A DNA stretch of 31,657 bases from NCBI GenBank assembly GCA_038064935.1, contig JBBTRZ010000026.1, positions 1-31,657 of the forward strand. Reading direction: 5' to 3'. The notes beneath the pieces are model-generated. The model worked only from the letters and a program-made list of their open reading frames with translations. It had not been told where the DNA came from and did no database searches. Below, piece by piece: positions 26,779 to 31,657 of this stretch (position 1 is its first letter; each line of letters opens with the position of its first letter). The stretch is from JAGVGK01 sp038064935. GTDB lineage: Bacteria; Patescibacteriota; Minisyncoccia; Phycocordibacterales; JACOZG01. A program made the position numbers and the translations under genes.

Positions 26779-28842
26779 GTGTTAAATCAACAAAAAATTC
26801 AAGCCAGTGAGCGGATTGAGAAACTGCGGCGGGTGATTGATCATCATCGGTATCTTTATCATGTCCTCGATCAGGAGGAAATTTCGGCCGCGGCGCTCGA
26901 CTCGCTGAAACACGAACTCGCCGAGTTAGAAAAACGATTTCCCGAATTAGTCACCTCCGACTCACCGACCCAACGCGTCGCTGGCGCGCCACTCCCCGGC
27001 TTCCGGAAAGTGACGCACCAAGTGACCCAGTGGTCCTTCAATGATGTCTTTACACCCGAGGAATTGCGGGAATTTGATGCGCGCGTGGCAAGGACTGTCC
27101 TTAAAGATGGTGCCCCAAGGACAGTCCTTGCCACTCCACCAACTTATACTGCCGAATTAAAAATTGACGGCTTCAAGATTGTTCTTACTTATGAACAGGG
27201 TGTATTGAAAACAGCGGCGACGCGCGGTGATGGTCGAGTGGGGGAGGAGGTGACGGCGAATGTGCGAACGATTGAATCAATCCCGCTTCGCTTGACTGAC
27301 CCCGTGTCGGTGGTGGTGGAAGGGGAGATCTGGATGAGCAAATCGGAATTCCAGGCGCTCAATGACCGTCGCCGGGCCGCCGGCGAACCGCTCTTCGCCA
27401 ATCCGCGCAACGCCGCCGCTGGCACTATTCGCCAACTCGACGCTCGGATGGTGGCGGCGCGTCGGCTCGATAGTTTCATTTACGATATTGCCTGGATTCA
27501 AGGTGAGACCTTGGCGGGTTCTAAGGTCTCACCTTTAATTTTACCCGCGACTCAAGCCGACGAACTCAACCGGCTGAAGGAGCTTGGCTTCAAAGTTAAT
27601 CCGCATTGGGAATTTTGCCCCGACATCGAAGCGGTGATTCGCTTTTGGCAGAAGTGGCAAGCCCGCGCGCCGCGTGAGGATTACGGCATTGACGGCCTGG
27701 CCGTGAAGGTGAATGAACGCAATTTGCAGGAACGGCTCGGCTATACCGGCAAGGCCCCGCGTTTCGCTGTCGCTTTCAAATTCAAAGCCGAGGAGGCGAC
27801 GACGGTACTGGAAAATGTTATTTTTCAAGTCGGTCGGACGGGAGTGGTGACGCCGGTCGCCATTCTTCGGCCGGTCTTACTCGCCGGTTCGACGGTCTCT
27901 CGCGCCACTTTACACAATGAAGACGAGATCAGGCGACTTGATGTCCGGCTCGGCGACACGGTGATTGTGCGTAAGGCCGGCGATATCATTCCCGATATTG
28001 TGAAAGTGCTGCCCGAGCTTCGGCCGGCCGATACCTCCCCCTTCTTTTTTCCCACTTATCTTGAATCCTGTAACGGTCCACTTGAACGAATACCCGGTCA
28101 AGTGGCCCATCGGTGCGTTAATCCAAATTCCTTCGCCCAACTGCGGCGGAAGTTCCATCACTTCGCTTCGAAGTCGGCGTTTGACATCCGCGGTTTGGGG
28201 CGCAAGGTAATTGACCTATTATTGGATCAGAAATTAATTGCGTCTTTCCCCGACATTTTTACTTTGAAATTTGGCGATCTAGTTGATTTGCCGCGTTTCG
28301 CCGCGACTTCGGCCACGAAATTAATCAAGGCGATTGACCAGAGTCGCCGGGTCACTCTGCCGCGGCTGATCATCGCGCTCTCGATCCCGCATGTCGGCGA
28401 AGAAACGGCGGACTTGTTGGCGGGGTATTTTAAAACTCTTGACCGTCTGATGAAAATCCCGAAGGTGGAACTGGAAGTGATTGAAGGTGTCGGGCCAATT
28501 ATTGCCCAAGCCGTCAGTGTTTGGTTGGCTGATGTTGATCATCGTCGAATGCTCGATGAATTGCGTAAGTACATTAAGATCAAACGGGTTGAGGGAAAGG
28601 CGCTTTCTCGGCCGACGGCTCTCGCGGGTAAAACTTTCGTCTTGACCGGGGTGCTAACTTCGCTCACGCGCGCCGCGGCGAAGCAGAAGATTAAACAACT
28701 GGGTGGCCGTGTCACCAACATGGTCTCGGCTAAAACTGATTATCTAATCGCCGGTGCTACCCCGGGTACGAAATATAATGAGGCCGAACGCCTGGGAGTA
28801 CGGATAATTAATGAAGCCGAATTTTTGCAACTTCTCAAATAA
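26779..28842 (+). CDS. ligA: NAD+-dependent DNA ligase
   Basis: A 687-residue ligase: domain Ia (~11-55, HHRYLYHVLDQEEIS), adenylation domain with catalytic Lys128 in LKIDG and TRGDGRVGEEVTANVRTI, OB fold (FKFKAEEATT ... RAGD-like RKAGDIIP), zinc finger, HhH repeats (PHVGEETADLL, IEGVGPIIAQ) and a C-terminal BRCT domain (~610-687). It seals nicks using NAD+. Oddities: two double-palindrome insertions, at residues ~103-119 and ~241-253; and the zinc finger keeps only two of four cysteines (Cys431 and Cys446; Leu428 and Ser451 replace the others). It starts with GTG, supported by an extended -10 box. Confidence 0.95.
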   Translation: MLNQQKIQASERIEKLRRVIDHHRYLYHVLDQEEISAAALDSLKHELAELEKRFPELVTSDSPTQRVAGAPLPGFRKVTHQVTQWSFNDVFTPEELREFDARVARTVLKDGAPRTVLATPPTYTAELKIDGFKIVLTYEQGVLKTAATRGDGRVGEEVTANVRTIESIPLRLTDPVSVVVEGEIWMSKSEFQALNDRRRAAGEPLFANPRNAAAGTIRQLDARMVAARRLDSFIYDIAWIQGETLAGSKVSPLILPATQADELNRLKELGFKVNPHWEFCPDIEAVIRFWQKWQARAPREDYGIDGLAVKVNERNLQERLGYTGKAPRFAVAFKFKAEEATTVLENVIFQVGRTGVVTPVAILRPVLLAGSTVSRATLHNEDEIRRLDVRLGDTVIVRKAGDIIPDIVKVLPELRPADTSPFFFPTYLESCNGPLERIPGQVAHRCVNPNSFAQLRRKFHHFASKSAFDIRGLGRKVIDLLLDQKLIASFPDIFTLKFGDLVDLPRFAATSATKLIKAIDQSRRVTLPRLIIALSIPHVGEETADLLAGYFKTLDRLMKIPKVELEVIEGVGPIIAQAVSVWLADVDHRRMLDELRKYIKIKRVEGKALSRPTALAGKTFVLTGVLTSLTRAAAKQKIKQLGGRVTNMVSAKTDYLIAGATPGTKYNEAERLGVRIINEAEFLQLLK
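27085..27134. repeat. Double-palindrome element inside ligA (copy 1)
   Basis: Perfect 18-bp arms (27085-27102 and 27117-27134) around 14 nt; it encodes RVARTVLKDGAPRTVLAT, a loop absent from ordinary LigA between domain Ia and the KIDG strand. Confidence 0.85.
27500..27535. repeat. Double-palindrome element inside ligA (copy 2)
   Basis: Perfect 13-bp arms AAGGTGAGACCTT and AAGGTCTCACCTT around GGCGGGTTCT; encodes QGETLAGSKVSPL. Its centre differs by one base from the copy after the gene at 30555. Confidence 0.85.
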
Positions 28843-28851
28843 TGCTAGGAT
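28843..28851 (+). promoter_or_regulatory. Extended -10 promoter of gatCA
   Basis: TGcTAGGAT; predicted start site is exactly ATG 28858 (leaderless). It overlaps the stop codon of ligA (TAA 28840-28842) by none, with only 15 nt between genes. Confidence 0.55.
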
Positions 28852-28857
28852 AGGCGC

Positions 28858-29157
28858 ATGATTAGTCGCGAAGAAGTAGTGAATCTCGCCGCGCTGGCGC
28901 GGCTCGCTCTGCCGGAAGGGGAGGTGGAGAAGTTGCGTCAAGATCTCGGATCAATCCTTGATTATTTCACTCGGCTGAAGGTGGATTCGGAGACGAATGA
29001 GGTGACACCAACTCGAACTTCGGCCGACAACACTTTGCGGACTGATGGCGCGCCGCATGAAGCGGGGATTCATACCGAACGCTTGCTTGCGATGAGTCCC
29101 GTACGGCAGGGTGGTTACTTCGTGGTCAAGCCGATTTTTCCCAACGATGTCATTTGA
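28858..29157 (+). CDS. gatC: Asp-tRNA(Asn)/Glu-tRNA(Gln) amidotransferase subunit C
   Basis: A 99-residue GatC: ISREEVVNLAALARLALPEGE at the start, the mid-region LRQDLGSILDYFTRLKVDSET, and TLRTDGAP then FVVKPIF at the end. It clamps GatA and GatB in the enzyme that makes Gln-tRNA(Gln) and/or Asn-tRNA(Asn) by transamidation. It is normal length and overlaps gatA by 11 nt. gatB is not in the window. Confidence 0.92.
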   Translation: MISREEVVNLAALARLALPEGEVEKLRQDLGSILDYFTRLKVDSETNEVTPTRTSADNTLRTDGAPHEAGIHTERLLAMSPVRQGGYFVVKPIFPNDVI

Positions 29158-30568
29158 TTTACCTTCATTAACCATCGCCTCGTGGCGCGAGCATTTAATA
29201 CGCAAAACCGCCCGGGCCGTTGATTTGATCGCGGCCTATCGAGGTGAGATCGAGCGCCGCAATCGAGATCTAAATGCTTATCTTGAAGTCTTTACCAATG
29301 CGGAGCAGATGGCGGAAGAGAGTGATAAGCGGCTCGCGACGGGTGCGTCGCCACGGCCGCTCGAGGGCGTGCCCTTCGCGATTAAAGATAACATTTTAAT
29401 TGAGGGGCAGATTTGCTCGGCGTCGTCAAAGATGTTGGCGTCTTATCGCGCGGCGTACAGCGCGACCGTGATCACTCGACTACAAGCCGCCGGCGCGATT
29501 ATGTTGGGCCGGACTAACATGGACGAATTTGCCATGGGAAGTTCAACCGAGAATTCCGCTTTCGGTCCGACGCGGCATCCGCTCGACCCGACCCGCGTGC
29601 CGGGCGGTTCGTCAGGCGGCACGGCCGCGGCCCTGGCCGCTAATCTCGCGCTCGCGGGTTTGGGCTCGGACACGGCCGGCTCGGTGCGTCAGCCGGCGAG
29701 CTTCTGCGGTTTGGTTGGTTTGAAGCCCACTTACGGCGCTGTCTCGCGCTCGGGGTTAATTGCCATGGCTTCCTCTCTGGATCAGATTGGACCGATGGGA
29801 AAAACGGTTGCCGATGTTGAAACGATTTTCTCGGTCATTCGCGGCCGTGACCCACTTGATCCGACCACCGTGGATTATCCGAAGTCCGACCTGAAATTAC
29901 CCGAGATAAAGTCAGTGAGGATCGGTGTTCCTGAAGGGTTAATTGGGGAGGGAGTGAGTGAAGAGGTGAAAAATAATTTTACGGCCGCAGTCGAGAAGTG
30001 GCGCGCGGCCGGGGCTAAAATTATCTCGGTTACCTTGCCGCGACTCGCCGAAGCCCTCGCCGCTTATTATATTATTTCGCCGGCCGAGGTCTCGAGTAAT
30101 CTCGCGCGCTTCGACGGCATGCGTTATGGCGATCGAGCTGCCGGGGAAACTTTACTCGAGGAGTATGAGAAGACAAGGGGGCAGGGTTTCGGTCGGGAGG
30201 CGCGCCGACGAATTATGCTCGGCACTTATGTGCTCTCGGCCGGTTACATAGATGGCTATTATCGGCGCGCGGTCGAGACCCGTACCACGCTCACCGCCGA
30301 TTTCACTGCCGCCTTCCGGCAAGTTGATGCTGTGATGATGCCGACAACGCCAACCACCGCCTTCCGGCTCGGGGAGAAATCCGTGAACCCGCTCGAGATG
30401 TATCTCGCCGATGTGTTTACCGCGCCGGCCAATATCACCGGTCTACCCGCGATTTCCCTCCCCGCCGGTCATGACGCAGCCGGCCTGCCGATCGGCTTTC
30501 AGTTCATTGCGCCGCCCCTTCGCGAAGATCGGCTTTTCCATTTAGGTCAGCAACATGTCAACCTTTGA
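29147..30568 (+). CDS. gatA: Glu-tRNA(Gln)/Asp-tRNA(Asn) amidotransferase subunit A
   Basis: A 473-residue amidase-signature enzyme that releases ammonia from glutamine. The catalytic triad is visible: Lys80 in VPFAIKDNI, Ser155 in VPGGSSGGTAAA, and nucleophile Ser179 in DTAGSVRQPA. The GLKPTYGAVSR and TAPANITGLPAISLP motifs follow. Start chosen at ATG 29147 (MSFDLPSLT), overlapping gatC by 11 nt; an in-frame ATG at 29111 would overlap far more and lacks homology. It overlaps the next gene by 14 nt. Confidence 0.95.
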   Translation: MSFDLPSLTIASWREHLIRKTARAVDLIAAYRGEIERRNRDLNAYLEVFTNAEQMAEESDKRLATGASPRPLEGVPFAIKDNILIEGQICSASSKMLASYRAAYSATVITRLQAAGAIMLGRTNMDEFAMGSSTENSAFGPTRHPLDPTRVPGGSSGGTAAALAANLALAGLGSDTAGSVRQPASFCGLVGLKPTYGAVSRSGLIAMASSLDQIGPMGKTVADVETIFSVIRGRDPLDPTTVDYPKSDLKLPEIKSVRIGVPEGLIGEGVSEEVKNNFTAAVEKWRAAGAKIISVTLPRLAEALAAYYIISPAEVSSNLARFDGMRYGDRAAGETLLEEYEKTRGQGFGREARRRIMLGTYVLSAGYIDGYYRRAVETRTTLTADFTAAFRQVDAVMMPTTPTTAFRLGEKSVNPLEMYLADVFTAPANITGLPAISLPAGHDAAGLPIGFQFIAPPLREDRLFHLGQQHVNL

Positions 30569-31118
30569 ACCCAAGTTTCTCAACCTCGAATATTTTTTCA
30601 ATTTGATTTATCGTTTTTTCGCCGGTGTCGAAATCGGCGCGCCGTCGCCACAATTAATTTCTGGGTTGAAGGTCGGACTGTTTTTCTTAATTTTTGTTTT
30701 TGGACTCATCGTGGCGATGTTGGTTATCCGGATCACCACCTTGCGTCGGGAGGAGATTAGGGACTTCGTCAATCTACTTGAGACTGATAGCAGCGCTCAA
30801 AAAATTCGCAATAAACAGTGGGAGAAGGTGCAAACCCTTCTGGTCTCCGAAAGTCAATCGGAGTGGAAACAAGCCATTATCGAAGCCGACAACTTGCTCG
30901 ATGAGATGGTTCGAGCGATGAATTATCCGGGCGACAATCTCGGCGAACGATTGAAAAATATTGAACCGAGCGACTTCACGACCTTGCAGTCCGCTTGGGA
31001 AGCGCACAAGGTGAGGAATCAAATCGCTCATCAAAATGATTTCACTCTTACCCGCCGCGAAGTCGGGCGGGTGCTGGAACTCTACGAAAAAGTTTTCCGC
31101 GAGTTTAATTTTATCTAA
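30555..31118 (+). CDS. Single-pass membrane protein with HEPN-like RNxxxH motif
   Basis: A 187-residue protein with one membrane helix (~38-60) and a helical cytosolic part (~66-187). Near the end it has AWEAHKVRNQIAHQNDF: Arg154-Asn155-x3-His159 is the R-N-x3-H signature of HEPN ribonucleases, preceded by an antiparallel helix pair (WKQAIIEADNLLDEMVRAM) as in that fold. Whether it is a nuclease is unknown; HEPN-like domains can also be non-catalytic. It starts inside gatA (14-nt overlap) and is immediately followed by a double-palindrome element, so it is the end of the gatCA transcript. Confidence 0.6.
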   Translation: MSTFEPKFLNLEYFFNLIYRFFAGVEIGAPSPQLISGLKVGLFFLIFVFGLIVAMLVIRITTLRREEIRDFVNLLETDSSAQKIRNKQWEKVQTLLVSESQSEWKQAIIEADNLLDEMVRAMNYPGDNLGERLKNIEPSDFTTLQSAWEAHKVRNQIAHQNDFTLTRREVGRVLELYEKVFREFNFI

Positions 31119-31153
31119 AGGTTCGACCTTGGCGGGTTTTAAGGTTGAACCTT
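31118..31153. repeat. Double-palindrome element after the gatA operon
   Basis: AAGGTTCGACCTT and AAGGTTGAACCTT (one mismatch) around GGCGGGTTTT; starts at the stop codon of the preceding gene. The remainder up to 31217 holds no gene. Confidence 0.75.
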
Positions 31154-31217
31154 GAAATTCAGTTGCGACCCAGTTTAGCCAGTGTTAGAATAAAAATTCG
31201 TTGAGAAGCGGATAAAG

Positions 31218-31288
31218 AGGGGGATGGAGAAGCGGTATCTCGGGAGGCTCATAACCTCCAGACGCGGGTTCGATTCCTGCTCCCCCTA
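31218..31288 (+). tRNA. tRNA with CAT anticodon (Met/fMet/Ile2)
   Basis: Acceptor AGGGGGA/TCCCCCT, anticodon stem GGAGG/CCTCC around CTCATAA (anticodon CAT), and T-arm GCGGG-TTCGATT-CCTGC. CCA is not encoded. The stem below the loop is not three G:C pairs, so initiator identity is uncertain. Confidence 0.85.
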
Positions 31289-31318
31289 CAAGTCTTGTGA
31301 TATTGTGTTACCCAACCA

Positions 31319-31389
31319 GCCGGTGTAGTTCAATGGTAGAACGGGGGATTCATAAGCCTCAAACGGTGGTCCGATTCCACCCATCGGCA
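31319..31389 (+). tRNA. tRNA with CAT anticodon, second copy
   Basis: Acceptor GCCGGTG/CATCGGC (one G-U), loop TTCATAA (anticodon CAT) on a weak stem with an A-G mismatch next to the loop, and T-arm GGTGG-TCCGATT-CCACC where the T-loop has C at position 55. CCA is not encoded. Different body from the first CAT tRNA, so the two probably have different roles (Met/fMet/Ile2). Confidence 0.75.
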
Positions 31390-31437
31390 TTTCACTTTCC
31401 CTTTTAGTATATTTTTGCTAAATTGATTTAGTAATTT

Positions 31438-31509
31438 GCGGCTGTAGCTCAACGGTAGAGCACTCCCCTGTCACGGGAGAGGTCGTGGGGTCAGCACCCA
31501 TCAGCCGCG
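31438..31509 (+). tRNA. tRNA-Asp (GTC)
   Basis: Acceptor GCGGCTG/CAGCCGC with G73, anticodon stem CTCCC/GGGAG around CTGTCAC (GTC). The T-stem GTGGG/CCCAT encloses an unusual loop GTCAGCA rather than TTCnAnn. Confidence 0.8.
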
Positions 31510-31602
31510 TCCATATATGTTTTGTCGGTGTCGCCGCTGCCATCACGGCTCACCTCGATCCGCTTTTCCCGCCTAAACCATTGTGATACTATTCTCGCGT
31601 CA

Positions 31603-31657
31603 GCCGGAGTAGTTCAGTGGTAGAACGCCATCTTGGTAAGATGGAGGTCGAGAGTCC
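31603..31657 (+). tRNA. tRNA-Thr (GGT), truncated by the window end
   Basis: 5' acceptor GCCGGAG, D-arm, anticodon stem CCATC/GATGG around TTGGTAA (GGT), and the start of a T-arm GAGAG-TCC; the 3' part lies outside the window. Confidence 0.75.

Overview
The window looks like a chromosomal segment of a Candidatus Patescibacteria (CPR, Parcubacteria-like) bacterium. The basis is gene content and style rather than a marker-gene tree: compact genes with 4-22 nt overlaps, a short FtsK, an EF-P with a basic non-canonical tip, a peptidoglycan-binding S-layer-like surface protein, a type IV pilus locus with four pilin-like genes, small toxin-antitoxin (TA) operons and a REP-associated transposase. 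TGA and TAA end most genes normally, so the standard bacterial code fits.

Layout. (1) 77-7511, plus strand: a copper/redox module with a CxxC thioredoxin-like protein, a DoxX-like membrane protein, a CcdA-type transporter fused to a His-rich extracytoplasmic part, a CuA-like cupredoxin, a bacterial PH-domain protein, a broken Bro-N gene, a CopA-type P1B ATPase and a CopZ-like chaperone. (2) 7564-8778: a DEAD-box helicase. (3) 8811-12982, minus strand: an operon ftsK - small membrane protein - recA - efp. (4) 13074-13730: an HTH protein under a palindrome-rich promoter. (5) 14031-16322: a large secreted surface protein. (6) 16319-19851: an accessory island of three TA-like operons, two copies of a tiny CxxC protein and a RAYT transposase, separated by copies of one terminator-bearing spacer. 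(7) 19862-26663: an O-antigen-ligase-like protein, prepilin peptidase, a surface protein and four pilin-like genes. (8) 26779-31118: ligA, gatC, gatA and a membrane protein with an RNxxxH motif. (9) 31218-31657: a tRNA cluster (two CAT, Asp, Thr; the last runs off the window).

Three patterns run across the genes. First, many transcription units begin with an extended -10 box (TGnTAnnnT) whose predicted start site falls on, or within four bases of, the start codon, implying leaderless or nearly leaderless mRNAs. Second, a family of double palindromes (two inverted copies of AAGG-N5-CCTT around a 9-15 nt centre) lies in-frame inside ftsK (twice) and ligA (twice) and also between genes, resembling in principle the palindromic elements that invade Rickettsia genes. 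Third, the island at 16.3-19.9 kb is built as [spacer repeat + TA unit] modules whose repeat starts exactly at the gene 3' ends, a cassette-like arrangement with no integrase in view.

All functions come from reading motifs by eye; no database search was run.
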